A stretch of DNA of 33,051 nt from Hofstenia miamia (taxonomy: Eukaryota; Xenacoelomorpha; Acoela; Hofsteniidae). How positions within the stretch are numbered: the stretch's first letter is position 1; each line of letters opens with the position of its first letter. The notes under the pieces were generated by a model. The model was given only the letters and a program-made list of their open reading frames with translations. It searched no databases and had not been told where the DNA came from. The stretch lies in contig CABFPE010001480.1 in assembly GCA_900660155.1 (NCBI GenBank), positions 1-33,051 on the forward strand. Reading direction: 5' to 3'. Below are positions 1 to 9,652 of this stretch, one piece after another. The position numbers and the translations under genes are program-made.

Positions 1-224
1 ATATAGATGTAAGATATTAGCACTTTGTGAAAAGGCAGACTCAAACACAATTAAATTTATTGTACGTTTTCATTACGAAAACATAAACTTGAAGAAGTCG
101 ATGTAAAATATCTTATTAACATTCATATATATGTCTCATTTTTTGTGTGATACTTTTAATACAAAGACGATTATGTCACGCAGAAAGTATTGGTTCTGTA
201 CATTGCTTCCAAATAATATTTTAG

Positions 225-550
225 ATTTTTAATAACTTCTTGAAATTTCTTGGACATTTTTTTATGACTATTGGAATTTCTTTGAAATTTCTTGCCAAAT
301 TTCAAGTTTTTTATCGAAAAATTTAAGAAACTTCGAAGAACTTTTTAAGATTTTCCATTATTCTTGTGTTTCTTGAAAATTCCTTTTAAGTTCTTGTAAG
401 TTTTTTTAAAGAAAAATCTAAGAAAAGTCCAAAAACTTTTCAAGATTTTCTCTGAATCTTGGAATTTATTGGAAATTTCTTTCGAAATTCTTGGATTTTC
501 TTATAAAGTTTTTGCCAAGAAATTTCTAAGAACTTTTCAAGATTTTACAC
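225..550. repeat. Degenerate tandem repeat, about 96-bp unit, three copies
   Basis: The string cttttcaagatttt or a close variant recurs at 341, 436 and 533, so the period is 95 to 97 bp. Each copy is preceded by a purine-rich stretch resembling aaaaatctaagaaa and followed by ttcttgg/gaaatttc-type text. Units are diverged, so this is an old minisatellite-like array. No coding frame runs through it. Confidence 0.6.
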
Positions 551-767
551 TTTTGACTAATTTGGGTGTATTATTCTTAACTAATCAATTGGATATAGAA
601 AAAAACATTAACTAATTTTCTATCACTATAAAATCTTAAGTTATAGTGCAAATTCAAAAACATTCGACGAAATTGGCTCATACTCTTTGTGTAATCCAAA
701 TGCAGCTCGGAAAAATTTCTCACCTCGACAATCTGACAATGATCATTCTATGGGACTGCAACACCAC

Positions 768-856
768 TCAAATTTCAGGGGTTGGCAAAAATGGTCATCC
801 CTATTATTCTTAGAACTAGTTATTTTAACATAATATTGGGCATGTAACTTAATTAT
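768..856 (+). repeat. Dispersed repeat family R1, copy 1 (3' part)
   Basis: Positions 768-818 are identical to 3277-3327 (51 bp including ggggttggcaaaaatgg). After a short divergent stretch both copies end with the same tail, atattgggcatgtaacttaa then ttat. The same tail ends a third copy at 28424. The shared right-hand boundary marks a discrete element or a preferred breakpoint. No coding capacity is visible. Confidence 0.75.
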
Positions 857-1042
857 TTATAGTAGGTCTTGTACTGGGGCAATAAATAGAGAAACTGGGA
901 CTATGAGGTCAAGATTATTTCTTGTATTAAAAGGACCAACTAAAATGCGACTAATTAGGCTTGAGACCAACAAAATTCTGATCTCACGAAACCTGGTATC
1001 AAGCTAAACCTCAAATCAAATTATTTGACATTTTTTTTTAAG

Positions 1043-1043
<1 letters not shown>

Positions 1044-1081
<38 letters not shown>
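1044..1081. repeat. (AT)n microsatellite
   Basis: Uninterrupted alternating AT of nearly 40 bp between a T-rich run and aagcacattt. Confidence 0.95.
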
Positions 1082-1083
<2 letters not shown>

Positions 1084-1339
1084 CACATTTTGTGTGATTA
1101 TTATAAATATTTCAAGAAAAATCAGAAAATTGTACTTAGTAAAGTATATAATGTGTACATTTGTGCAATTTTTGACTCAAGTCTGACAAATTACATATAT
1201 GTTCAAAACGTTTGTCTTGGTTTAAGCAATTAGTAAGCATACATGCAAACATTTTTATAGTATATTCTTGGACAAATTCAATTTACTTTTAAAAATAAAT
1301 TTACACATACTCGACTATCTGCAGAATCCAAATAAATTG

Positions 1340-1522
1340 TCATGGATCACTTTGCCCAATATAATCATGTTCAACTGAAACATGTCTGAAATTTGAATAA
1401 ACTACAAATCCAGCAATTTTCATGCGCAATGGTCTAATTGATGGTATTTCATTAATCTCATTGTCGGGTTTCCTGCTTGAAAAATTGTTCACCTCTTCTA
1501 ATGACAGCATTTTCAACGTCAA
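1340..1522 (-). CDS. Short ORF, possible C-terminal tail exon; duplicated at 28.9 kb
   Basis: This minus-strand frame encodes a polar 60-residue segment ending GFVVYSNFRHVSVEHDYIGQ then SDP and a stop. A stop codon lies not far upstream in frame, so as a gene part it would have to be a terminal exon. It sits downstream, in the minus-strand direction, of the GPCR exons and could be a cytoplasmic tail, but no splice chain joins them convincingly. Positions 1351-1406 are identical to 28940-28995, where the reading continues to a different stop. That argues equally for a mobile or duplicated repeat. I do not recognise the sequence. Confidence 0.25.
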   Translation of the reverse strand: MTLKMLSLEEVNNFSSRKPDNEINEIPSIRPLRMKIAGFVVYSNFRHVSVEHDYIGQSDP

Positions 1523-1766
1523 TGTGAATTGAATAGGCGCAAATCTTTGAATCGAGAGTACTCATTCACATTCACTATATAATTTTAGCCAGTTGTGTTG
1601 GTGACTCTGATCATAGCAAGTGATAGAGGTGTGAGTGAGGAAAATAATACCAAATATGCTAACATGTGAAAGAACCATTTCAAATTAATAAATGTAGTTC
1701 TATTTAAATATAATGGGAGCCTTCAGAATCAATATTAACGCGATTGGCTATAATTCTATATCATAC

Positions 1767-1873
1767 GGGTGTAGAACCACTGTTCAACTTCATCATCTTC
1801 ATCATTTTCACTTTCTAGGGCATGCATCATATTTATAACTCGGGTTGAAAGTTTGATTAAGTTTAGGACTATC
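1767..1873 (-). CDS. Candidate internal exon with acidic cluster (tentative)
   Basis: On the minus strand an acceptor-like attccag at 1874-1880 is followed by an open 35-codon stretch and a GTATGA donor at 1766-1761. The encoded peptide starts IVLNLIKLSTRVINMM and ends in the acidic run ESENDEDDEVEQWFYT. It begins with one split base, and the exon candidate at 2315-2467 ends with two, so the two are phase-compatible (joint codon TGG). In a GPCR this could be the end of TM6 plus the third extracellular loop, but the TM6 proline motif is missing. By-eye prediction only. Confidence 0.3.
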
Positions 1874-2314
1874 CTGGAATACTTTGGACTTGAGAGAGGG
1901 ATTTGTTATTTTTTCATTATTTATACTTCTCAAACTCTAGAACAGCTATTGGATTTATTAAAATTATGAAAAATTCATTTTTGTATATACAATGCAATAT
2001 TTGCTAAAAAAATATGCATTAAACAAGTTTTTTAACGTATTTCTGCTAAAAATTAGTGAAAAACACTATCGAAATTGCTAAAATTTTGATATTTTCTAGA
2101 TGTACATGACGTGCATTACAGGTAATGATACCTACTTAAAAAAATTTTTTGCAAAGCATTTAACCCTACTTCCATTTGAATTTTTCAAAATCTGATTACT
2201 TTTTAATTCGTTCTCATCTTAAGCACTAAATAGAGATAAAAAATGTATGATGTATTCATGATTGAAATAGATAACAATAATATAATGAATCTAATGTAAA
2301 TTTTCACCAATTAC

Positions 2315-2467
2315 CAACAATTCATGAGCAAACGAACACGCTTGGTAATAGTTGTGTTACTTGCACTACTGGTTGTAGTAGCTGGAATACAATGATGTGA
2401 ACGTGCAATCATAGGTAAGAATAGGATAAAAGTTTTATATAGAACTATCACCAGAGTGGCAAATTTG
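2315..2467 (-). CDS. Candidate exon, Ser/Thr-rich loop followed by KRVRLL (tentative)
   Basis: Minus-strand acceptors exist at gttaacag (2468-2475) and, for a shorter form starting at 2381, at attccag. The donor is GTAATT at 2314-2309. The longer form reads a hydrophobic stretch LVIVLYKTFILFLPMIA, then TTTSSASNTTITKRVRLLMN. A hydrophobic segment, a Ser/Thr loop and a basic KR-R run resembles TM5 to loop 3 to TM6 of a class A GPCR, in the right place for the upstream exons. The hydrophobic stretch is short after its proline, so this remains a weak call. Confidence 0.3.
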
Positions 2468-2785
2468 CTGTTAACAACATCATTTGCTGTTAATATTAAG
2501 AGCAGGCAGTTTTACTGTGGACTAGAAATTTCACAACTTTCAAAAAAATTTAAGACAAAAAAGAATTTTATTTGGTTTGCTAGATTTCAAAATATGAAAC
2601 TAGTACACCATAGTGGCGTTTTTCCTCAACTCAGACATTTGAGAGTGATGCACATGATTCATACAACTTCTAATAAAATAATAGCTTAAATAATGCTGTT
2701 CTAAAGTTGAAAGTAAAATATTTAGAAAACTAAAAACAACAAAAAATCATTAACATAAGTGAAGGTAATACTTTAAATACAATAC

Positions 2786-2991
2786 CTTTCATATCTCACA
2801 TCTCTTTCCCTGTGACTGATTGAAAAAGTAAAATTAGCATCTTCACCAATTTGCAAGATGGCATAAATACTAACTGGATAAAACAAAAATATCATCAGAA
2901 CAACTCCACTTAATGCGCATATCAATATCATATGAGCCATTATTTTTATTTGAAGTATTGCAATAAACCATAAGTAATATATTATAATAAA
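2786..2991 (-). CDS. Candidate transmembrane exon (possible GPCR TM4 region)
   Basis: This minus-strand frame is open for 68 codons and ends at a donor AAAG then GTATTG. It contains the strongly hydrophobic MILICALSGVVLMIFLFYPV, preceded by QIKIMAH, which resembles the basic entry and body of GPCR TM4, and followed by a polar IGEDANFTFSISHRERDV segment. If the acceptor is the weak cacaaag at 2992, the phase is 0, matching the end of the TM3 exon, and the distance from DRC to QIKIM fits a second intracellular loop. The residues there (FIIIYYLWF) are unusually hydrophobic for that loop. Could be a real exon or chance AT-rich hydrophobicity. Confidence 0.35.
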
Positions 2992-3097
2992 CTTTGTGCA
3001 CCATAATGCACAAACTTGAACTAACTCATAGAGTAATTATAATTCGCTTAAGAACAATAATTTTAAAATTTCTGACTTCAATGCAATGAATTAATGG

Positions 3098-3365
3098 AAA
3101 CAGAATTAATTTTATGTTTTGAAAACAAAATTGATAACCCATGTACACCAATGCAACTAAGCTGATTTTTTTCTAATTATTTGACAGTTTTAAAAAGTTC
3201 CTATTAGAACTTGAAATAACTTGAAAGATTTTTAATGTCTAAGTTGGTAGCAGTTCCATGTGTTCGCATCATCTATTCAAATTTCAGGGGTTGGCAAAAA
3301 TGGTCATCCCTATTATTCTTAGAACTAATGATGCAAACATAATATTGGGCATGTAACTTAATTAT
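3098..3365 (+). repeat. Dispersed repeat family R1, copy 2
   Basis: Positions 3098-3244 match 28145-28291 base for base (147 bp). Positions 3277-3327 match 768-818. The end, 3339-3365, is the shared tail atattgggcatgtaacttaa plus ttat. It lies inside the GPCR gene interval, between the TM3 exon and the candidate TM4 exon, so it would be an intronic insertion. No open frame is visible. Confidence 0.75.
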
Positions 3366-3449
3366 TATTGGAAATTTTATTTCTGGTACAAAGTTCTTAT
3401 TTCAGTGATAATTTCAGCTTTTTTGGTGACGTCTGCAATAATATTAATA

Positions 3450-3534
3450 ACATGAGACAATATTGGCACGCACAAATACAGCATATATATATATATATAT
3501 AATATGAGACAATATTGGAACGCACAAATACAGC

Positions 3535-3569
<35 letters not shown>
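3450..3569. repeat. Tandem duplication ending in (AT)n
   Basis: The unit catgagacaatattggcacg cacaaatacagc followed by (AT)n occurs at 3450-3500. It occurs again with two changes (aatatgagac, ggaacg) at 3501-3569. This is consistent with slippage or unequal exchange between (AT)n tracts. Confidence 0.8.
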
Positions 3570-3610
3570 CCATAGAATAGATATACTATCTTCTAAATGC
3601 AATTTAGAAC

Positions 3611-3694
3611 TCGCCGGCTAAGGCAAATGGCTTTAACTGATTCTAGCGAACTACCGTCCTCGGAGTAAAAATTTATGCAAGCTATAACTCTGAG
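3611..3694 (-). CDS. Candidate exon directly after the TM3 exon (tentative)
   Basis: A good minus-strand acceptor, gttatgtttag at 3695-3705, opens a 33-codon frame (3694 to a stop at 3593). Its GC content is well above the surroundings. It reads LRVIACINFYSEDGSSLESV and then KAICLSRRVLNCI. A weak GTTCTA donor would end the exon at 3611 in phase 0. The acceptor phase matches the end of the DRC exon at 3939. It lacks the proline expected in the second loop of most class A receptors. The opposite strand also has a short frame here (MQFRTRRLRQMALTD), so strand is uncertain. Confidence 0.3.
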
Positions 3695-3938
3695 CTAAAC
3701 ATAACAAATACATATTATTTAGGGCAGTCAATTGTATTTTCAAAACATACCATTTTCATAATTAGCTGCTTTCATAGTAAATATAATTATGTAATGATCA
3801 ATTTTAGCAGAATTTCTCATATAGAGGAACTTAAGTATACATATTTTATTAAATAATTACACAACATTAATTGCATGAAACATCTATGCAAGAAAATATA
3901 TTTACTACTTCTATTGCTACTACTATAAAATTGCTAAC

Positions 3939-4094
3939 CTTAATTGCAATACATCTGTCAATCACTAAGGCCACCAAAAGATATGTTGCAACATGTGTGC
4001 TTGCAAAGCTATGAAAATAATAAAAATCGCATATTAGTTCAACCCTAGTAACGTCAATGCCAAAGTATTTTCCGCCAAGATTTACCATGCCATC
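3939..4094 (-). CDS. Class A GPCR, exon 2 (first extracellular loop and TM3)
   Basis: Fifty-two codons lie between an acceptor ttttag (4095-4100) and a donor GTTAGC (3938-3933), both phase 0, matching exon 1. It encodes the extracellular loop (DGMVNLGGKYFGIDV), then VELICDFYYFHSF and LLVALVIDRCIAIK. Cys92 and Arg117 of the joined numbering are exactly 25 residues apart, the canonical 3.25 to 3.50 spacing. DRC stands in for the DRY motif. A rhodopsin-like receptor of the plasma membrane coupling to G proteins is the natural reading. The loop resembles invertebrate neuropeptide-type receptors in general form, but the ligand cannot be inferred. No stop or frameshift is seen here. Confidence 0.8.
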
Positions 4095-4379
4095 CTAAAA
4101 CGAAATAGTCTCAATTTTTATTTTAGTAAAGCAAATATGTGGAAATATGTATAAATTAACTAAAATGTTGTTCATTGCATTTCAATACACAGAAAAATCC
4201 ATTTTTGATGCGCAGTTGAAAATATTGCTATTTAAGTTAGATTTCCTTACTATAAAATTATTTTTTGTTAATAGAACTTTAAGTCTTAAATATATCCCTG
4301 CCATGAATAATATTTAAATATCTGAGAAATTAGTTTTTCATTTGAATGATATTCCTCTGTGAGGTAAAATTCCGTTTAC

Positions 4380-4589
4380 CTGAATGATAGCGATGCTGTC
4401 CCATATAGCCAACATCTGAATAAACACAATTGACGAATTTAGTTTTCCAAGATATTTAGCGGTTTTGAAACTTAGGGTGTTGAGAAAACATCCAAGAATT
4501 GCCAAAACAAACCCAAATAAGCATGTATATGTCCGTGCAATCTCGAAAGCTTCAATTACTTTATCTTCAATTAATGAAGTATTTTCCAT
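4380..4589 (-). CDS. Class A GPCR, exon 1 (N-terminus, TM1, TM2)
   Basis: Seventy codons from ATG at 4589 to CAG followed by GTAAAC, a consensus donor. An in-frame TAA lies just upstream, so this ATG is the likely start. The short N-terminus MENTSLIEDKVIEAFEIART carries one potential glycosylation site (NTS). TM1 is YTCLFGFVLAILGCFLNTL with Asn37 at the 1.50 position. TM2 is SIVFIQMLAIWDSIAII with LAxxD, Asp64 at 2.50. No secretion signal is needed. The intron to exon 2 is 285 bp and phase 0. The rest of the receptor is not assembled with confidence, so it may be a complete gene with diverged exons or a truncated copy. Confidence 0.78.
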
Positions 4590-4758
4590 ATTTCTAAATT
4601 CAAGTTACACAACATGCTAATAGAAAAATACATATAGGCATATGCATATACAGAACTAAACATTTCTGATGCTACATGGAAAGTTCTAGTAAAATGTCAT
4701 TTTAAATATTATAATTTCAAAATTGTGAATAAATAGCAAAATGGAAAGGAGATTCTAG

Positions 4759-4878
4759 GCCCAAGGGCCCGCAATTGCCAGTAAATATACCACTAGCTTC
4801 CCGAGTAGAAATTCAAGAAACTATTCGCAAATTTCACGATTCATTGCAAACTGAGCTTAAAGATATCGAATACAGAAG
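4759..4878 (+). CDS. Candidate exon A, unknown alpha-helical protein
   Basis: The exon is bounded by acceptor gattctag (4751-4758) and AGAAG then GTATTT. It is open for 39 codons with one base split at the start and two at the end, and is GC-richer than its flanks. The peptide begins PKGPQLPVNIPLASRVEIQE and continues TIRKFHDSLQTELKDIEYR, which looks like a proline-rich lead into a helix or coiled coil. An in-frame stop lies upstream at about 4730. The next candidate at 5658 fits in phase. The GPCR start codon on the other strand is 170 bp away, so the two genes would be divergent. I do not recognise the family. Confidence 0.45.
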
Positions 4879-5657
4879 GTATTTGCTAATTCGAAAGATA
4901 AAGTATAATTAAAGTAATCCGTCTTTATTTAGGCCAAATTTGGTTGCTTTTTCTATATAAAAACATATCGCATTTTAATCATAAAAGCATTGATTTAATA
5001 CTTCAAATTCTTTATTTTTAACTTCATTTTTATGCATTATATTGTTTTCAATTAACTAAATTTTATTTACATTTTCAAAAAATTAGAGCAAATCCATGAA
5101 ACAATTTAAAGCATCTCGAAAATTAGAAACATTTTGGCTTACTTTTGGCTTACAATTTGGCTTACTTTTAGATAAATCTATAGACAATATTTTAATTACA
5201 ACAGATATGATAGATTTAGCGCAGTGATCTAAAATTTCCAATTAAACTTAACCAATTAATATATATAATTACTGCAAACTAGACTCAGGTTCAATTGAGT
5301 TCAAAATATCAGCAGTTTTTGCAAGCGTTTTACATAGCAAGGTCTACCATTTTGATGCCTTGTGCTCAGTTACTTACACTACTTAACTACAAATACATAT
5401 ATGAGATGACGATGTTAGAAATCTAAGACATTACACGAAGTTTACATTAATGTTTAATTAGCCCTCTAGTGGGTGAATTTTGAAAATAAATTGAAATAAA
5501 ATTGCTACTATTTCTGCTTAAAGTCGAAAATTAGCCGGACACATGTAAAACTGCAATCTTTTAAAATATTTGAGAAAATTTAAAATTCTAATATCGTGTA
5601 ATGTTTGACGCAAGTTTTGCATGAATTTTGAAAAAATAACTACTTTTCTGAATTAAG
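4879..5657. other. AT-rich, no gene seen (candidate intron)
   Basis: Runs of T and A with no frame of note. The fragment ccctctagtgggtgaa at 5462-5477 resembles TE-terminus-like CTAGTGG sequence also seen near 6768. If exons A and B belong together this is their intron. Confidence 0.5.
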
Positions 5658-5804
5658 AAACTTATTAAATCAATATGTGCTTGTATGGATAAAAATGGAT
5701 TATTTAGATAATTTATTACTAATGCCTGAGAAATTACTAAAAGAATGCTGTAAAGAGAATCTTTGTGAGAGATTCGCCAATGAAATTTCTACTTCTCGTA
5801 AAAG
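5658..5804 (+). CDS. Candidate exon B, unknown alpha-helical protein
   Basis: Acceptor ctgaattaag ends at 5657. The donor is AAAAG then GTTCTA (an alternative GTAAAA donor would end it at 5797). The frame is open for 48 codons and would be closed by TAG soon after the donor. The peptide starts NLLNQYVLVWIKMDYLDNLL and continues MPEKLLKECCKENLCERFAN, with three Cys. The single split base at its start completes the two left over from exon A (joint codon AGA). The amino-acid mix, with Trp, Cys and charged residues, is unlike chance AT-rich translation. An internal ATG at 5695 could alternatively start a short protein. Confidence 0.45.
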
Positions 5805-6163
5805 GTTCTAGAATCTCAACTCTTTTATTGATTTTTAAATTCATTGCAGATCGAACTTTATTCTTATTTGAATTTTGAGGGTATATTTTACACATTGTTA
5901 AATTATTCATTTTTTATTGAAAAGTGAAGCCTAACTATTAATGCACATTGACATAAACTCTAATCCAGTTATCAGTAATAGTGGTAATCACCTATATTAA
6001 AAGCATATAAAATATGTGAAATTAATTTATATTGAGAAGGAACGTAAGTTATTTTATCATTTTTCAAGAATATATATTGCAGGTGCATTGCAATAAGTCC
6101 TTTTTAAATACGAATTCGCATAAGACAATCTTTTTTGAAACACTATCGCTTCTTGATTTTTAG

Positions 6164-6246
6164 GCTGCTTAATGCCACTGGTTTGAATAGTAGTGTTAAT
6201 TCCACGTTTTTGCGCAAAAATTGTTTGTTATTCTTAGAAATATATG
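6164..6246 (+). CDS. Candidate exon C, unknown protein
   Basis: A good acceptor, cttgatttttag (6152-6163), opens a frame reading LLNATGLNSSVNSTFLRKNC then LLFLEIY before a GTAGTT donor. It starts with one split base, matching the two left by exon B, so A, B and C chain in frame. It ends with one base. The candidate at 9653 starts with two, so it could follow. The frame stays open past the donor to the AT tract, so the 3' boundary is uncertain. Function unknown. Confidence 0.35.
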
Positions 6247-6311
6247 GTAGTTTCAGATACAATTTCATTCATAAAGCAAGAAACATTAAAAGAAACTACA
6301 CAGATAGTTTC

Positions 6312-6313
<2 letters not shown>

Positions 6314-6341
<28 letters not shown>
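6314..6341. repeat. (TA)n microsatellite
   Basis: About 28 bp of alternating AT. Both strands give meaningless Ile-Tyr repeats across it. Confidence 0.95.
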
Positions 6342-6345
<4 letters not shown>

Positions 6346-6639
6346 CATAAAACAACAAGAACAGAACTACATTTACAGTTATAAAAAAGCAAAGTTGAAA
6401 CATTAACTGAATTTCCGCTAGCATTACTTTTGAATTTGTCCACATTTTTGAAGAATTTTATCCAAGCCTCTTAAAAAAATATTGAAATTATTTTACATGG
6501 GAACAACTTTATGGTTGTGCCTACTCATGCAATGATGAGGATTTGTGCTAAACATTATTCTTGTGAATGAAGTACTTGCAAATAAGAATTCTTTCGAAAG
6601 AGAAATCTGATTTTTGTAAAAAAAAAAGAGGGTCAAATT

Positions 6640-6780
6640 CTCTCATATCTAGTGCTCCGATAATGAGGCGGTCTAATGTACATTGGAACATTAATTGCCC
6701 CCAAATATTTTGATTTCTGAAGAAAAACTGAGTGAGTAGCGTCCAGGCGTGCCAACAATTCTCTTTCTAGTGGCGTTCTC
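6640..6780 (-). other. GC-richer island, repeat-like or short exon
   Basis: On the minus strand two overlapping frames stay open. One reads RTPLERELLARLDATHSVFL and on to PPHYRSTRYERI and a stop. The other reads ENATRKRIVGTPGRYSLSF. Two open frames at once and the motif gccactaga at the edge favour a transposon end or SINE-like fragment over a gene. I cannot decide. Confidence 0.25.
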
Positions 6781-8259
6781 AAATTTTAAATATCTGCATT
6801 AGTTCGCAAGTTATAACTTGTTACAAATTATTTGGAGAAACCATAGCACATCTTTGGAAATTCTCAGTAGAATCAAAGTTAAGATAATTTAAGACAAAAT
6901 AGTAAAGTTATCATGTCATTATAAATTGACAACATCATGCATTCGATCAAGTTTTTGAAGTATTTTCCAAACAAGCATATATGCAAAAATTTATAATAGT
7001 AGTTCTTTCAAAGTATATATAGTTCATTGGAATTCATCAAAGTAATGAGCCCACAAATTATGGGCATTTATTCGAAATTTTCATATATTTAAAATGCAAT
7101 CATTTAAAGCAGTTTATATGTTTAAGAACAAAAATATTCTATTACTATAAATGTGATAATGAAATGAAGTGTATATTTACATTGATGATAAATACGGGCA
7201 TTTACCATTGTTGTAATAAGCTAAAATATACCTTCAACATCATAATATGAAGAAAAAAAATACTAAGGTAGCAGAAGCCATGATATTCAAAAATGATTCC
7301 GAAAATTCTAATTATATTTTGAATAAACTATAAATTAAATTAATCTAACGGGTTTGCATTAGTTTTGCACAAATACGATTGTACATTTAGTGTAGTAGTT
7401 TTGCAAAGTTATATCTTGCACACTATCGTATTCTGACGACGACCAACAAGTGTCTTTTAACTAAAATGAATTTATACATAAAGGAATTATCTACATGTGC
7501 TAAATACTATGGAAGAGGCACTGATTAATGTTCAAATGTGACCTTTATTCTCAATGTTATTCTAAGCATCTTTGGAAAAATCATAGCATATTGTGCACAG
7601 TGGCAAAGAATCGCATTAGCTCAAACAAAGACCTAAGTATTTTGAAAAAAGGTACATGAAGGCCATTGCTTATGCAATCTACTTCAGAAAATATTGCTAA
7701 GATGAGATGCGCATTAAGATAGTCGAAAATATTGAATGGGTGCGATAGTACAACAACATACTTACTTTGTTATTTTAAAACACGTTGTGATTTAGGAACC
7801 CATATTTATTAATATTTTAGCCAATCTCAGAATTGCTCAATTTTGATTGGAAACTGAAAAACTTCTGTCAGTCAAAAACTTGATGAATGTAGAAAACGAA
7901 GATATATTCAACATTTCGAGGAAAACCATTTTCTCCTTATAGTTGAATGCTTCAACCCATAATGCATGATAGAGCTATGACATGGTAGTTTACTGGTATA
8001 TTAAATTTTGTCCTAGGTATATGAAAAATGAAAATTTTTTAATCACATCGAAATCACTATATGTTTAGCGTCCAAATCTTTAACAAGCATTTTGTTACAA
8101 AAATGTAAATCCCACCAAATATTATTAAAAGAACAGAGGCCGTATAACTCAAAATTTCAAAAGTAATTCAAAGAAATAATTTTAGAAACAGTTGCGATAT
8201 TTGCTCAAATCTTTTTCTCAAGTGATATTTATACAAAAAGCTTAAACATAAAGCAATAA

Positions 8260-8262
<3 letters not shown>
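6781..8262. other. AT-rich, nothing recognised
   Basis: No frame with protein-like composition, no RNA gene and no terminal repeats were seen on either strand. Confidence 0.5.
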
Positions 8263-8299
<37 letters not shown>

Positions 8300-8306
8300 A
8301 TATATT
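8263..8306. repeat. (TA)n microsatellite with TGTA interruption
   Basis: Alternating TA interrupted by tgtatg near 8291. Confidence 0.95.
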
Positions 8307-8589
8307 TAAAACTTGTTTTACTCTTTACTGCATTTCAAATATTATCATCGTGAGACGTTCTTATTTTATAATATTTGTGTTAGAGCTCTAAACCTTAGTA
8401 AAACGAATTATGTTAAAGTAATTTTTCGCAATTTTGGCAGCTTCACTTTAAGTCTTGTATTATCTCTGGTTTTAAATGTGATTTTTACTTACGTATTAAC
8501 AAATTGCAATACATCTTGCAATACATCCTGTGCTTAAGGTATAAAATTAAGTTGTTTTCACCCAGGCATTATATTTAAAGGAATGATAT

Positions 8590-9240
8590 TCTCAAAGCAA
8601 CAATATGTAAGAAATTTCTGTGAAGTAGGCACCCCTAATATATTCACTAAGGTAGTCATGTGGCATGGAATTACTTGAGGAGCTATACCGAAAGAGCAAA
8701 AAATTACAAGCAACAAAAAGAGAGTTCAATATGAATGGAGATGTGGATGCATTGTTCATGTCATGGCAGGAAAGGATGATCAAATGTTGAGGAAGCTTTA
8801 GAAGCAGGGGCATTATGCTGAATTGATTATATAAATAAGCAACACAGTTGAACCTTTTTTAGTTATATAGGGATTTAGGAAAGATATCTACAGAGCGTGT
8901 GAAGAAAAGAGACATATCAAGCTATAATAGGGACATTGAGACAAACAAGATATTTGCAGAAGGCAATGCATGTATGACAATATAGGAATACAGGAAATTG
9001 TGATAGGGAAGAGAGCAATATGTGACTAAGGATGGCAGGACTGGAGGTAGAAACACAACCACTTATAAGTGAAGAAACTCGTCTACAGAAGACTTGGGGT
9101 AGGGGATGAGTGGAACGTAGGATAACCAAAAAAGGGAGAGGGGGAGAAATTCAGAAGGAAGCATTGTTAGAAACTGCTAGGGTCTTCAGGAGAGCTCTCA
9201 GATTCTGCAAACTGATAGAGCTGTGAAAATAAAGGAGACA
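8590..9240 (+). pseudogene. Degenerate coding-like segment, unidentified
   Basis: This stretch is clearly less AT-rich and purine-rich on the plus strand. Several protein-like pieces occur in different frames. At 8665-8790 there is a 41-codon ORF, MELLEELYRKSKKLQATKRE then FNMNGDVDALFMSWQERMIK. Later pieces include LEVETQPLISEETRLQKTWG and EIQKEALLETARVFRRALRF at about 9150-9225. Stops and frame changes separate them, as in an old transposon or retropseudogene. No diagnostic motif is recognised. A real gene with tiny exons is possible but less likely. Confidence 0.3.
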
Positions 9241-9652
9241 GTTTTAACAATAATGAAAACAAAGATTTAAATACAATAAAAGTATTCAAAATTAAATAGG
9301 ACAACACTAAATATTGACACACACACATGCTATATAAAAACAAACATGTTGATTGTATTAGTTGAATTCCTTAGTATTATCAGTAGAAGTTAGAACATAA
9401 TCATCTCACAAGATATCAGCAAAACATATAGTGCAGATTGAGAAATTTTTATTGTTTGAATAATAGTATTACGTTGTTTTATTTCAAAAAATCAATGCAA
9501 GATTTTCTGATTTTAACATTGAAATATTTATTTGAAAAATATTCTGCAGATAATACTATTTATAAATTTTTCCTAATGTAAAACTTATTGTAAATGATTT
9601 GATAACTAATTGGTAAAATTTCTAGCTTTGTTGGATTTTTGCAAACTTTCAG

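Noticed and set aside
2456..2689. 77-codon plus-strand ORF
   Set aside because: No motif or splice support; Phe/Lys-rich translation typical of AT-rich DNA.
5850..5880. 31-bp exon between attcattgcag and GTATAT
   Set aside because: Good borders, but its only open phase (0) does not match either donor of exon B.
6135..6443. ORFs on both strands across the 6.3-kb (TA)n tract
   Set aside because: They include Ile-Tyr runs. Only the part 6164-6246 is kept, because of its acceptor, donor and phase.
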